From contig NC_045144.1 of the NCBI RefSeq assembly GCF_008831285.2, positions 15,301,858 to 15,365,857 of the forward strand: DNA of 64,000 nucleotides, written 5' to 3'. Position 1 is the stretch's first letter. Each line of letters opens with the position of its first letter. Made by a program: the position numbers and the translations under genes. The notes under the pieces are model-generated. The model saw only the letters and a program-made list of their open reading frames with translations, was not told the DNA's origin and made no database searches. Shown here piece by piece: positions 1-10,518 of the stretch. Origin of the DNA: Nymphaea colorata. Lineage: Eukaryota; Streptophyta; Magnoliopsida; Nymphaeales; Nymphaeaceae.

Positions 1-288
1 CAAATTATTTATGAGATAATGAGATAACAAACAAACAGATGTATGAGATAGTTTGAGATAATGTTTATGAGATAAAAAAAGATTTATGAGATAATGAGAT
101 AAGAGACGGATATATGAGATAACATTAAACATAAACATGAGATAATGTTTATGAGATAATAAAATATTTATGAAATAGTAAGATAACCAACAGATATAAG
201 AGATAACACTAAACATGAGTATGAAATAGTGTTTATTAGAAAATAAAATATTTATGAGATAATGAGATAATGCTATGAGCTAGACAAA
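1..288 (-). repeat. 84-bp satellite array, copy 1 (unit I)
   Basis: AT-rich tandem array built from the words ATGAGATAA and TTTATGAGATAA, continuing off the left edge of the window. It is the reverse-complement counterpart of the array at 40617-40975, where the monomer period is 84 bp. It lies about 1.9 kb 3' of the PP2 gene on the minus strand, the same relative place as in the other class-1 PP2 units. No coding capacity is apparent. Confidence 0.8.
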
Positions 289-1850
289 AAAAAAAGAAAA
301 ACGTGAGTATATTGGTCATAAAGATTTGCATATGCGGACTCGCAAATTTTACTTTTATCGAATGCTCAATTTTTTTGCGGTTTTTTTGTCTTTACAAAAA
401 AAAGCATTTTTTTGCCATTATTAAAATGACACATGAAATTTCATACATGGAAACGACGTATATAACCAGCTTGGAACTGGAGAAAAGTTGAGAAGCAAAA
501 AAGTTTGGATTATTTTAGAAATTTTTAATATAGAAATATGCATGTTATACTTGTAACTTTTTCATAACCCATTTTTGTCATTTTTTTGTTTACTTTATAA
601 AAGGTACTTTAGTCATCACACTTTTGTGCACAATGTTGTCTTCACACGGGTGTGCACACAACGAGTTTAGCTTTAACAGGCGTGCTGTTTCTCCTATCAC
701 TGCATTGGGTTTTTGCTTGTTTAAGAAACGTAATATTTGAGACCGAGATAAGTTACTGCGCATATTATGCTTGCTTTTTCTGTTGTACTATATATGGGAG
801 GACAAGTCTAAAGTTGAAGATTAATTAATTAGTTGCAATATCCTTTCATCCAATTAGATAGGCCATGTTGCTAAAATCCTTATGAGTCAACCCGGATCCG
901 CCGATTCAGTGCCTGACAAAAATCGAACCTTTTTCCATCGAATCGCTGTAATAAGATGACGACAGTGGAATCGCCCGATTTTGCAGCTTTTTGTTTGGGA
1001 AAAACACTAGCTGATATAATTACAGCCTCCATAAAACGTTTTTCAAAGAGTACAAGCAAAAGGTGGCTTTTTTTTTCTTGTTTTTTACACAATCAACTAG
1101 AACATGTTTCGAGTAAGATAGCTTTCGATGTCTCAGAACATGCTATCTTTCTTTTATTTTTCTGATTTGATGCAGCTATTCGTTGAACCACTTGACTTTT
1201 CGATTGGATTCACAAACCATTTGAATTAGAAGAACAGTGTTGCTGTGAGGCAAAACTTTAATGGTGGAGAAAGCCCAGCAATCCCTAACCATAGACAAGC
1301 ACCAATCACCATCAAACACGTTGGCAACTTGCTACTTAGGTTAAGCTTATCAAAACTTCTGGGGTTTTTTGAGGCTGTGTAGAGCATCAGTGACTCTAAG
1401 GCGTCAGAGTCTATGAAGGCCAGAATCTTTACTCACATGATTACTGCATACTTCATTGAACAGCTAGGCCGAATCTACCTTTTACTGGTGTTTTTCTATC
1501 CAGTACTGTCACTGAACTGGGATCATCAGTTTAATTGGTCATGCTTGCTCACTAAATGAGTTTAATTGGTTTGTGTAAATAAATATTGGCAATGTCTGAT
1601 GTTATTAACGGAATCCATCTTTTGCTCAATTGTAGTTTGTCTAATAAATTAACTCATAATTATATATATAGAGAGATTCAATTAAATGATTATAGCCTTA
1701 AGTATGTATTTATATGAACACGATTTAAGTAGTTTGTTGAATGAATTTATAACTTGTAATTACATATGCAGATATTCATTTTAATTATTGTAATCATAAA
1801 TACGTTCCATGCTCAATACATGGCTGTTTACGGAATCCAGTGAGCAAAAA
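289..1850. other. 3' flank of PP2 gene 1, no gene seen
   Basis: AT-rich flank with no convincing gene. It matches 39180-40610 in inverted orientation almost base for base, so it belongs to the duplicated unit. Around 700-870 it contains a diverged direct copy of the region upstream of gene 1 (about 3560-3720), recognisable by shared words such as GACCGAG and TCTAAAGTTG. The short frames here are broken differently in the other copies and are not genes. Confidence 0.7.
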
Positions 1851-2050
1851 CCTAAAACATAATGAAATGCAAATTAAGGAACACCAACGATTCACTTTAT
1901 TTTTCAGGAAACAACACGACACATGATCACAAACAAACAGTACCAGTTGGTCTAGGACCCAAATTCATGTTTGTTGGACCTGGTGATTTTGGAATCCACA
2001 GCCATCTAAAATACACAAATCTAATACAATGTGGGTCTACACATCCCCAC

Positions 2051-2056
2051 TTTATT
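2051..2056 (-). terminator. poly(A) signal of PP2 gene 1
   Basis: AATAAA on the minus strand about 100 bp after the stop codon. The hexamer and its surroundings are conserved 3' of genes 2, 3 and 6. Confidence 0.55.
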
Positions 2057-2157
2057 ACCATCATACAAACACAGCACGACAATATAGATCGACACGTGAA
2101 AGCAAACGGACGCTGTAGGACCTCCGATCCAAAGTTGTGTTATCGTTCTTATAAACA

Positions 2158-3180
2158 TCAAGCGGAGACACCACGAATCTCCACCCCAGCAAACACGAGG
2201 CCAGTCTTCCAGTGAGTGGTGCCGTCCAGCAGATTAGCAGTGATCTCGCGACTAACTTTGGCCGGCTGAAACTTGCCCACCTCAACTGCCAGCCATTCCT
2301 CTCCTTCTTGTTTTATCAGGTCGGGGCTGCCGGGGTTCAGATGCACCTTCCGGCTGCAGATTATGCTCCCATCTTTCTGTGAGAGAGAAACCTCTGCTGG
2401 GCTTTCCAGACCTGTTGCTGGATCATTGTGTTTGAAGAAATACAGGACTGCATATGTGGTGTCTTTGTCGAGAATTGCTGTATCAAATGTGCCCCGGATC
2501 TGCAGCCAGCAGACGTCTAAGAGCTCTGCTTTCTGTGAAAACCTGCCACAACGGGATTCACAAAACGACGAGGAAATAATCACGGATAAGTCTATAATTT
2601 TTTGAAGTTTAAAGATTCGATACCATTATCGATCAATCAATCATCATATTAATAGAGTACTTCGTGCTATTTTAGATGCATGTGATCTCAATCGGTCGGA
2701 CATAAAGATATTGTCATTAATCCACTCAGAGATGCAGTTCCCTTGCAGACTATCTTCATTGCAGTAAGCAACTAATCTAAATCAAGGGCCGTGCATCCAA
2801 GTAGTCTGTAACTTGCTAAAGCTGCACGTCTTTTATTAGAATATATAAGCAAAATAGAGGGCATAAGCAAAATTGGTTTTTTTAGTTGACCGGCTCTTGG
2901 ACAAACCGGCCTTCGGCAAATTGCTGAGATCCAACCAAATGAAAATGTTGTTCTTTGGTCATTGGGGATTTTTTGAAAAGCAAAAAAATTGAAACAAGAA
3001 AAGGTAAAATTAAATTCAAGAGACCTAACTAAAGTTTAGGTCGATGTATAGCTGGTGGCGTTCATGACTTACATGATTGAATCAATATTGCGACAATAAT
3101 TAATGGCCAACAATTAATAAATAATAACTGAGCTGAAAAACAAGGAGGAAAAGCTTGATTGAAACAAGAACCAATTCATC

Positions 3181-3240
<60 letters not shown>

Positions 3241-3382
3241 CAAAGGTGGGGAAGAGAAGGGCTTGTTGGTGTTCAATATACCGTGAATTCAGCATAGGGG
3301 ACACCCTCCAATATTGGGGATCTTCTGCCCAGCAAATCCAGACAGACTTGGGAGATAGGACGAAAGATTGGAACATGGTCAT
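2158..3382 (-). CDS. PP2-type lectin (phloem protein 2-like), gene 1
   Basis: Two-exon gene: exon 1 is 3382-3282, the intron 3281-2543 (GT-AG) and exon 2 2542-2158, giving 161 residues. The intron splits an Arg codon after residue 33. The PP2 domain fills the protein: an N-terminal block with WAEDPQYW, then AELLDVCWLQIRGTFDT, a Y-x-VLYFFKHND strand, an EEWLAVEVGKF block and a C-terminal GLVFAGVEIR strand. These are the hallmark blocks of PP2/Nictaba lectins, which bind N-acetylglucosamine oligomers or high-mannose glycans and are found in phloem or the cytoplasm and nucleus. No F-box, signal peptide or membrane segment is seen, as in short PP2-A proteins. The start chosen is the first ATG of the frame; a second ATG follows two codons later. 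The intron carries a 54-bp (TA)n tract. It is nearly identical to gene 2 (Ala for Ser and Gly for Ala are visible changes). Family assignment is firm; sugar specificity is not known. Confidence 0.9.
3183..3236. repeat. (TA)n microsatellite in gene 1 intron
   Basis: Uninterrupted TA run just inside the 5' part of the intron. A tract of similar length sits at the equivalent place in gene 2 (19389-19438). It produces Ile-Tyr repeat frames on both strands, which are artefacts. Confidence 0.95.
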
Positions 3383-3481
3383 GGCAGGCAAAGGGCAAGC
3401 AGAAATCAAGCTAGAAAAAGGCAAAGGGGGCCTGAGAATTAGGCTGACAAGATTGGTGATCTATAGCATAGTATGATGACC

Positions 3482-3545
3482 TTTATATAGGAGTGCTTTT
3501 TCTACCATTTGGCAAAATGGCTATAAAATTAATGACCCGCTGCAG
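3482..3545 (-). promoter_or_regulatory. Core promoter of PP2 gene 1
   Basis: A TATA-like TATATAAA (3482-3489 on minus) lies about 100 bp upstream of the start ATG. Further upstream a block containing TGCCAAA and CTGCAGCGGGTCATT (3511-3545) is conserved, with the same spacing, upstream of genes 2, 4 and 5, while the DNA beyond it is less conserved between classes. The element is inferred from conservation only. Confidence 0.5.
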
Positions 3546-4240
3546 TTGACCACTACAGAGAGTTTTTGCTTTGTTAAGAAACCACATTATTTAAGACCGA
3601 GTTAGGTTGATGCAGTGATTGTTCATGTTTTATTCTCATTAAGAGACGACCCAGTCTAAAGTTGGCAACTAATGGATTAGTTGCGTGCCTTGATCCAATT
3701 CGGTAGAAGAAGAATAATGTTCCCACCGCATTGTGAGAGAAACAACTCCTTCATGATAAGATCTTAAGTCCCAGCTGTTCTTTCTTGACTACCGTTCGAT
3801 CAGACTACTTCCTCCGCAAAGACTAGAACGGAATCATATCTCCTATATATCCAATATGCATGCTGGACTCACTAATGCAGAACCAACTGATCATCGCGTA
3901 GAGAACTACATCTTGTTTTCCAGCCAGCAGGTCGACCTTATGTTCCCACTTATAATACAGATTAGTTTTGCCATGCTATATCCTTGCCTTGTGGGCATAC
4001 TTTTAAGATTATCTCTGCCTTTTGCGTCCATTCCAAATCTGAACTTTCTTTTTTAAACGATTAATACATGTATTAGTTGAAAAGTTAAAGAATTTATGAC
4101 AGAGAAATGCCGCCAATCTCTGGTATTAGCAAGCACCAATGACTCATCAAACACGTCGACAAGGTGTTGTTTCGAGGGGCGGAGGTAAGCACTGTGGGCT
4201 GCGTGGGCCGCATGCCCCATGGACACCACTCTAAAACTAT
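3546..4240. other. 5' flank of PP2 gene 1 (inverted-repeat arm)
   Basis: No gene. The stretch is the near-identical mirror image of 18370-19080. A 66-codon frame at 3856-4056 recurs at 18572-18772 on the other strand, but this reflects the recent duplication and shows no family resemblance, so I do not call it coding. Confidence 0.7.
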
Positions 4241-4244
4241 ATTT

Positions 4245-4610
4245 AAAAAAAAAATCGTTTTTTTATATAATTTGAATTACAGTAATTGACATGCTTATGT
4301 TTATGACAGCTTAGGATTGTCAATTATGAATCTCTCTCTCTCTCTCTCTTTCTTTCTCTCTCTCGCGTGCGTGCTAGCTTAGCAAACATTATATATAAAA
4401 GTGTTTTTTGTTCAACTAATTAAGCGCATCATGTTTTATTTAAACATGTTTATTTTTCTACTAAAAAATTCGATGTAACAAAGAGATTCATTTTTTTATT
4501 ACTATAAAAACATGTTAAACTCAAAAAAAGACTTAGTGTACCAAAATGAAAATTTTAAACGGCATATGAACATTTTTAGGTGTTTATAAATACTAATTCA
4601 ACATAATGCA
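4245..4610. other. Segment present only in the left arm
   Basis: The inverted arm near 18370-18430 passes directly from one side of this segment to the other, so about 365 bp was inserted on the left or deleted on the right. The words ATGCCCCATGGACACCACTC (near 4211) and ATGCCCCATAGACACCACTC (near 4610) occur on both sides, suggesting a local direct duplication rather than a transposon. It contains a CT-rich run at about 4328-4362 and no gene. Confidence 0.5.
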
Positions 4611-4902
4611 TGCCCCATAGACACCACTCTAAAACTATGTTTTTAATGATTTGATTTGGGTAGATTTGAATCTAATTATATGGATCAGCCCCATGAGACA
4701 TGGGTAACTGCTCCAAAACCAACTGAAAATTGTTACCTATATACTTAATGTCCCATAATAGACAAAAATTTCTGGCTCCACCCTGCCTTGTTTCCGCCAA
4801 GCTTTTAATGATGTGTTTTTTAAAGTGATTGACCTAAAATATTCATAGTACGTTTTTTTTGTAGAAATAAAATGAAGAAAGAACTTCCAAACATTAGGAA
4901 AG

Positions 4903-5282
4903 ACCTAAGTCACCAGGGTGCGCCCTCTTTGGCCTCGCACCCGCATCGACGTGGTGCGGGTGCGGGTGCTGGTGCACCTCCGGTGCGCCGACTAAAATTG
5001 TCCTTTTCCGACTCGCACCCGACTCGCGTTTGACCCGAGTCGGGTGCGGTCAAATGCGAGTCGGTCTATTTTCATCCAATTTTTTGGGTTTTTTTTAATT
5101 TTTAACAAAATCAACCAACCGCGTCGACCTATCCCCTTGTCTCTCGCATGCGTCTTCCTCGCTCCTCCTAGATGTGCTTTGCAATATATGTTAGAAAATT
5201 TTGTCGATGTCCTGTTACTGAATTTTAAACTACTTTTAGTTGTCATTTGTTATACAATACCCCGCACTCAGGTGACATAGGT
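4903..5282. mobile_element. Candidate MITE with 20-bp imperfect terminal inverted repeats
   Basis: The left end (4903-4922) and right end (5263-5282, reverse complement) match at about 16 of 20 positions, sharing ACCTA, GTCACC and GTGCG. The next 140 bp inside the left end is strikingly GC-rich, with repeated GGGTGCG and GAGTCGGGTGCG words, unlike the AT-rich surroundings. The length of about 380 bp and absence of a gene fit a non-autonomous DNA transposon. Target duplication is not clear, so class is left open. Confidence 0.5.
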
Positions 5283-5289
5283 AAAGACC

Positions 5290-6339
5290 CAACTTTTACT
5301 GACTTATAATTCTAAGCATAAGTAAAGATTAAGATTTACTGGTGTGTAAGGGTGAAACCAAGGTAGCCGAAAGGAAACCTAGACCCCTTAAAAAAAAATC
5401 TTAAATTTACGTATGAAAATTTAAAAATTTTATTTATTTTATATGAAAATTTTGACAAATTATATGTTGTCAAAATTTTGAAACTATAATTCAACACCTT
5501 TTATGAAAAAGTCCCAGTTCCACCCCTACTGGTGCATGTTTTTTTATGCATCAGTAACTAGTCACACTTTCGGCATCACATATCCCCATTTGGTGTTTAT
5601 ATCCGGTTAATAGTGGAGCCACACGTGGGTTGGTATGCATAAGTATTTGTTCACACCAGCCTAAAAGAACTGATGATTTTGTGTATTGATGTTTTTAATA
5701 ATTTTGGATTTTAGAACCTAAAGTTGTTTGAATTAATTCCCTTCAACCTAAAATTTGTGGCCTTGTCACAGCGTTTTGCTTACCGTCAAAATGCATCCAC
5801 TCCATCAGACAACTTTGGACAAGTGTAGATTTAATGGTAGGCACCCATTTATAGCGTCCCCAAGGGAGGCACACTCTTCCTTAAATTTTCAACAAAAAAT
5901 AAAATTAAGCTATTGAATTTTCTAAAATATATTATTAAAAATATTACAAAATTAAGATGCCCTCCGGTCTAAAAAAGATGGCTGGGTTGTGACGTTGTGT
6001 GCACAGGTGAATCATGAATGCACCAGACGTGCAACTAAACAAATAAAAAAAGGGGGTTTGGGATTTTTTATGAAGAAATTTTGGACCTTTTATTTTTTCA
6101 CTGGTTTTCTTTTGCGCTTTTTAGTTTTTACTGATAGAGGAAATTCTGGTCATTACACCTCCTCTATACAAGGTTTTAAGCACCCGGTTAACCAGCTTTG
6201 CCGCCCCTCCCCCAAGGAAAACCCCTTCTCTCTGCTCATGTGTTTTCACCAGGTTCCTCACATTTTCTGTTTTTTACACAGACTACCCTGCATTTCGGAT
6301 GACCATCAAATAACGAAAGTGTTAAATGAAAAAGATAAT
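5290..6339. other. Spacer with no recognised gene
   Basis: AT-rich sequence between the candidate MITE and the hAT element. The frame at 5989-6366 has no recognisable domain, is low in complexity and runs into the hAT terminus, so it is probably not coding. Confidence 0.6.
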
Positions 6340-6347
6340 AACAGAGG

Positions 6348-6560
6348 TGGGGTGAACAACGAGTAGAACTATTCATTAAAGTTCGGCTCGTGAATGAGTT
6401 CAGGTTCGGCTCGTGAATGAGTTCAGGTTCGGCTCGTGAATGAGTTCGAGCTGAGTCATTTGTTGAACGAGTCGAGCTTGAGTTTATGAGTCGACTCGTT
6501 CAAATAATGGAGTTAAGTTCGAGTTCACTGAACTCGAATTAAAGCTCGACTTGAGTCAAA
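6348..6560. repeat. hAT left terminus with 23-bp tandem repeats
   Basis: Terminal inverted repeat followed by three direct copies of a 23-bp unit containing GTTCGGCTCGTGAATGAG (about 6381-6450), then more GAGTCGAGCTTGAG-type words. Such subterminal repeats are typical transposase-binding arrays of hAT elements. The right end at 14040-14266 has matching words in inverted orientation. Confidence 0.7.
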
Positions 6561-6644
6561 ATTTACCATCTCGTTTTTTTTAATTAAAAAACTGGTTTCC
6601 CAAACTCTAAGTTTGTTACTCCACAGCTCTGCTTCAGCCTTCAA

Positions 6645-6815
6645 GGTTTCAGGAGACGAGGGGATGTCTGCCTGCAGCAGAGAGGGCAAGTTTCCTGCCT
6701 GCATGTAGTCCAGCACCAGAAGCTTCTCGTCTTTCGAATAGTAGTATGCCGGGATGGGCACCAGATTAGTGTGTTGAATCCTCCCGAGCACCTCCATCTG
6801 ACCTACGATCTTCTA
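6645..6815 (-). pseudogene. Receptor-like kinase fragment captured in the hAT element
   Basis: On the minus strand the translation reads QMEVLGRIQHTNLVPIPAYY, followed by YSKDEKLLVLDYMQAGNLPS and LLQ. This is the kinase N-lobe region of plant leucine-rich-repeat receptor-like kinases, from the alpha-C helix through the strand ending in LLVYDYM and the start of helix D. Nothing before (ATP-binding Gly loop, Lys) or after (catalytic loop HRD, DFG) is present; similarity fades after the Leu-Leu motif. It is a gene fragment of roughly 55 codons without a possible kinase activity. It lies 300 bp inside the hAT left end, so capture by the transposon is the simplest explanation. Confidence 0.75.
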
Positions 6816-6903
6816 CTGAAGGTAGGGCGAAAGTAACATGTTTGCTTCAGTTCCATTCACGGTTCTTAGTTGTTTCGTATCGTGTTCAGTGCTTCAATTT
6901 TCA

Positions 6904-7019
6904 GAGGGAAAAGAAGACTTAGAAGATTTGGATGGTGTTTTTGTCTTCAATGTTCTTGAACCTGACGATCATGATAGGCCGACAGCAAGATTGATAAAAG
7001 AACTCAATCATATAAATGG
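6904..7019 (+). pseudogene. Possible captured exon of unknown gene
   Basis: An open stretch of about 39 codons, rich in Asp and Glu (GKEDLEDLDGVFVFN, then EPDDHDRPTARLIKELNHIN), is preceded by a good acceptor (TTCAATTTTCAG) and followed by a GTATGC donor. Composition and the splice signals look like a real internal exon. I do not recognise the family. It sits between the kinase fragment and the RING exon inside the hAT element. Confidence 0.35.
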
Positions 7020-7114
7020 TATGCCTTTTCCAACAATGACCTTTTATTGTTTGGAAGCAGGCCTTCCCACGTCATATGCCTTATTCTGCGTAGTCTGCAT
7101 ATTCTGCACTGCAT

Positions 7115-7365
7115 GTTGTTCTATACTGGTTGAGAAGAAGTCCTATTTTCGAACATTATTTGCTGCATGTTGTCTTGTAATGATTGAAAACAAGTCCAAC
7201 TATATTGCATGACTTGTACTAATTAGGAACATGTTTTCTCTAGTACTAATTGAGAACGAGTCCGATTACTATGTTACCTGCATCAGATATTGTCTTGTAC
7301 TAATTAGAAACAAATCCATTTGAATTGCTTGTCGTCTTGCACTGATTGTGGGTGAGTCCAACTAT
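7115..7365. repeat. Degenerate tandem repeat inside hAT element
   Basis: About five copies, 45-70 bp apart, of a unit containing CTTGTACTAATTGAGAACGAG followed by TCC. Copies are diverged and unevenly spaced. No coding role is visible. Confidence 0.6.
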
Positions 7366-8146
7366 CCATGAGAGTGAACCATTGATCCCACTAAATAGCA
7401 TCATGTCTGAAATGGTGGCTATTGCTTGTTTCTGTCTAGTAAAGATTCTATGTACTTGTGGTATTTATTTCGAAGTCAAGGTTCTCAACAAATCAGCATC
7501 AGTTATCTCCTTTTTAATATGTTAATAATGTATTTAGAAATATTCGTTAAGTCATAAAAGAGGTATGCAATGACAGATCTGTCACGTGGATTAATTGGAT
7601 CCATCTTAGATGTTGACACCACTAAGCATTGCTGATCTAATTTGCCATATTCACTGTGGAACAATATCAACATGACCATGCAGTACAAATTAAATAGTAA
7701 CATCTCATTTTTCTTTAAAGATAATACAGAAGCTGAAAATAACGTTGTTTTATCTGTTTTGCTGCCTCCAAATCATGCTGAAAATAACTTTATTTGTTTA
7801 TGTTCATTCATGTGTTTTGTTTCTTGCAATGTCCTGAGTTATTCTGGATTTACCATATCACATGAAAAGGAACCAGTTGAATATATGCTTGTTCTAAAGC
7901 TTCCAAGGGGAAAAAAAAAAAGAGATTCATCATTACTAGATAGATGGAAACATCTATCTTTTACTACTGAAACCAGATCAGTTGTATCTATATTGTCTCC
8001 TACTTGACACTGCTCTATGCTGATTCTTATGAGTTTCTTATCTCATGAACCTTCACTAAATTACGCTTTTTGTGACTTTGTTTGCTGGTTGTGATTTTTC
8101 CTATTTTCTCTTTTGTTTTGCCCATGGTTAGTGATAAATCTTTTAG

Positions 8147-8244
8147 AGAGACTGGATCAAGACATAAGTGGGATTCCTTCTACTCTCTGTAATCATTCAT
8201 TTCATTGCTCATGTGCTTCCAAATGATCAAATTCTTCTTGCGTG
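8147..8244 (+). pseudogene. BRAP2/BRIZ RING-finger exon captured in the hAT element
   Basis: The translation reads ERLDQDISGIPSTLCNHSFH, then CSCASK, stop, SNSSCV. This matches the RING domain of BRAP2-type (BRIZ) ubiquitin ligases, whose usual form is C-P-V-C-L-E-R-L-D-x-D-x-S-G-I followed by C-x-H-S-F-H-C-x-C and S-K-W-x-x-S-S-C-P-V-C. Zinc-binding Cys and His residues of the middle of the domain are kept. The usual Trp codon is TGA here, and Pro is replaced by Val. A TTTTAG acceptor and a GTAAGC donor flank the fragment, so genomic DNA rather than cDNA was captured. Neighbouring exons of the ligase are not found. In the parent protein the RING acts with a UBP zinc finger in ubiquitin transfer; this piece cannot. 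Confidence 0.75.
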
Positions 8245-9100
8245 GTAAGCATATTCTTGTATCTAGACAGACATCCTTCTTAATTATGATTTTTCTGATG
8301 ATGTAAATTTTTGGTTTTAAGAACATGCTCTTCATTTATTAATAGATGTTAGTGTGTTAAAAATCATATACTTTTGAGTTTGGGTAGTCTTATGTAATTT
8401 AGAAAAGATTATGTATACCTTACTGTCATTTTTGTTTTAACCCTAATCTCCATTTGAGATAGGATTAGGAGTCTCATGAGAACAGGATTCTCCATCCAAC
8501 TTTCTCTCTTTCTCTCCTCTGTCTCTCTCAGCCTCTGTCTCAAGTCCTTTCTCTCATATCTCTTCTTTCTTTTCTCTTCCTCTCTTTCTTATCTTCTGAA
8601 ATGTAAACCACAGTATAGACAATATAGAACTATTTTCCCTTTTCAATTGACAGAAGAATTCATGAGGATACCCTCCATAGCTTTGAATGCTCATGACAAC
8701 TAATGAACTTTTTAAGCATCTATGAAACCATTTTCTTTCTTGGCTTGACCTGTATGGCTGTATCAGCTTTTTGTTTGTACAAAGCAGCCTGATCACAATT
8801 TGTAGCTATGGAGTGAGTTGTTCCCCTTGCAGCCTGTGCTAATTGGATTATTTAGTTTTTTTCAGGTCGTACTCATGGTAGAATAGCATTCAGGTCATAT
8901 TTATATTTCCTGAAAGAGGGTCTTCCTGTAATTGTTTTCGATGCTTTGTATTGAAAATTGAAGAATGACATGACTCGGTTATAGTACAATGCAGTTCTGT
9001 ATGTTTATTTGAGAGTTGCTAGTTGCTTTCTTGGTCAACTTGTAGTTGATAGGTTTTAGAAACAGTCGGATGGTTGTGGCGATTCTTGCTCTTGAGTCAA
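8245..9100. other. hAT interior without recognised gene
   Basis: AT-rich, intron-like sequence with a CT-rich run at 8500-8590. It may include intron sequence carried along with the RING exon. No further exon could be identified. Confidence 0.5.
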
Positions 9101-9159
9101 GGTGAAGAATAATGACGACCTTCCTACGCCTCTTACAATGAATTTTTAGGTTTGCTTGC

Positions 9160-9670
9160 AGCCAGCCTCTTATGCAACAGCTATAGCCAACTGTAACTTC
9201 AAGCTACATCATCAGACTGTAGCTCTTCGACCAACACAGCACCGGCCTGCATCTATTTTCACAAGCTCAGCTTCAATTAGCTGCCATCTGCAATAGTTGT
9301 AAGCTCAGTCTGCATCTTCCCTTCCAGTTGGGCTCTCATCTCAACTAGCCACAATCAGTAGATGCAGTCAACTCTGTCTCTCCTTGGCCGATACAGTGCG
9401 GTAGTCTGCCCCCCTCTTTCACTCCAGCAGCTTGTCTACTTCTCTAATCTTCAACTTGCTCCAGCAAGTGTCAGTCTTCAACTGAACGTGACTTCAATCT
9501 GCCTTCACCTACAGCAGACGCAGCTCCAGCTAGCTGCTCCTCAACGGCTAACTACAATGTCAAACTGCTCCATATCCATAGATAGTTTGGCTCCAGTTCT
9601 ACACCCCATTGCTGCTCTTAAGCTCCCCAAATTAGTAGCCTTGCTGCCCTCTAATATGAACTAGCTTTGC
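9160..9670. repeat. C-rich low-complexity stretch in hAT element
   Basis: Composition changes to a C-rich strand with repeated words such as CAGCTTC, AGCTCAG, CTCCAGC and CATCTGC, occurring at irregular spacing. A 100-codon frame at 9362-9664 is Gln, Leu and Ser rich and shows no domain; I read it as repeat-driven. Confidence 0.45.
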
Positions 9671-10518
9671 TAAACCCAAGTGAAACCCATCAACATTGGG
9701 TCAGCCATGTTTCTTCCTAGGACCTGTTCAGTTCCCTTTGCTTGAATGAGGTAAGTACTTCAATCAATTTTATATTGTTCGTTGCATGAGATGAATAGAA
9801 GAGCTGACGTGGGAGTGAGATTTTCATTTATTTTATTGAGGTTGTGGATGATGTTAAGCTGGCTTGCTAAATGCAGAAATGTACACGTTAAGTCATTTAT
9901 GTATGCATACAAGTGATTTTGGTAAAACATCTCTCTAAAGCTCGTTTTTCAAACAACGAAAATGACATTTTATGAATGGCCCACCTACGGTTTCAGAAAC
10001 CAGATTTTGAAAGTCCTAAATCGTGTGGGTGAGAAAATCTCCAAACCAAGGGAGAATGCTTGGCCCAATTATGTAAGTGTAAATATTTTCTCTCTAATTT
10101 CATGTGCGAGAGAGGGAAGTGAGAGATAAGTGCATGACTATCAGACCTCAATGGCTCACAAGCCCAATAGAGTATCCAATCAAATAAATTTTGGTCAACC
10201 CAAGATTAGATTGATAAGAAAAGGAGCCTTGTACATGACTAGACTAAACAAAATGAGTTTATTATCTGATTGGCTAAAATTATAGGTGCAATCTGTTGCT
10301 TGTCTAAGTTTACCTATTTTTTCAATTCATGGCCTATTAATTGTAGGTGAAATGTTTGAGGATCTAGCAACTTTGTTTTTTCTTTATTCTAGTCATTCAT
10401 GCTTTTTTGAATGTATCCTTATTACTTATGTAATTCTTACTTGCAGATTCTGTAAAGATTTTAACACAAATTTCATGTTCAAATGGGAGAATAGCTTGAG
10501 CAAAGGAAAAATACTTGT

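Noticed and set aside
1..288. Regularly spaced short repeats resembling a CRISPR array (also 24283, 40617, 57490)
   Set aside because: There are no unique spacers, sub-repeats are degenerate, the true period is 84 bp and the genome is a plant nuclear one; it is a satellite.
1862..2215. 117-codon frame antisense to PP2 exon 2 and 3' UTR (also 20406-20759, 38685-39038, 59170-59472)
   Set aside because: A shadow of the real PP2 exon and its UTR; its conservation follows from the duplication.
3159..3476. Frames with long Ile-Tyr runs (also at 19149-19466, 26460-26925, 35260-35380)
   Set aside because: They are translations of (TA)n microsatellites. In the PP2 genes the tract is intronic, after a good donor site.
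3856..4056. 66-codon frame repeated at 18572-18772
   Set aside because: Conservation equals that of the surrounding non-coding inverted arm; no domain and no sign of coding constraint.
7642..8007. 121-codon frame upstream of the captured RING exon, considered as further BRIZ exons
   Set aside because: The translation has no match to the parts of BRAP2-type proteins I know, and its edges do not coincide with convincing splice sites.
9362..9664. 100-codon Gln/Leu/Ser-rich frame in the hAT element
   Set aside because: Low-complexity C-rich DNA with imperfect word repeats; no domain or splice context.
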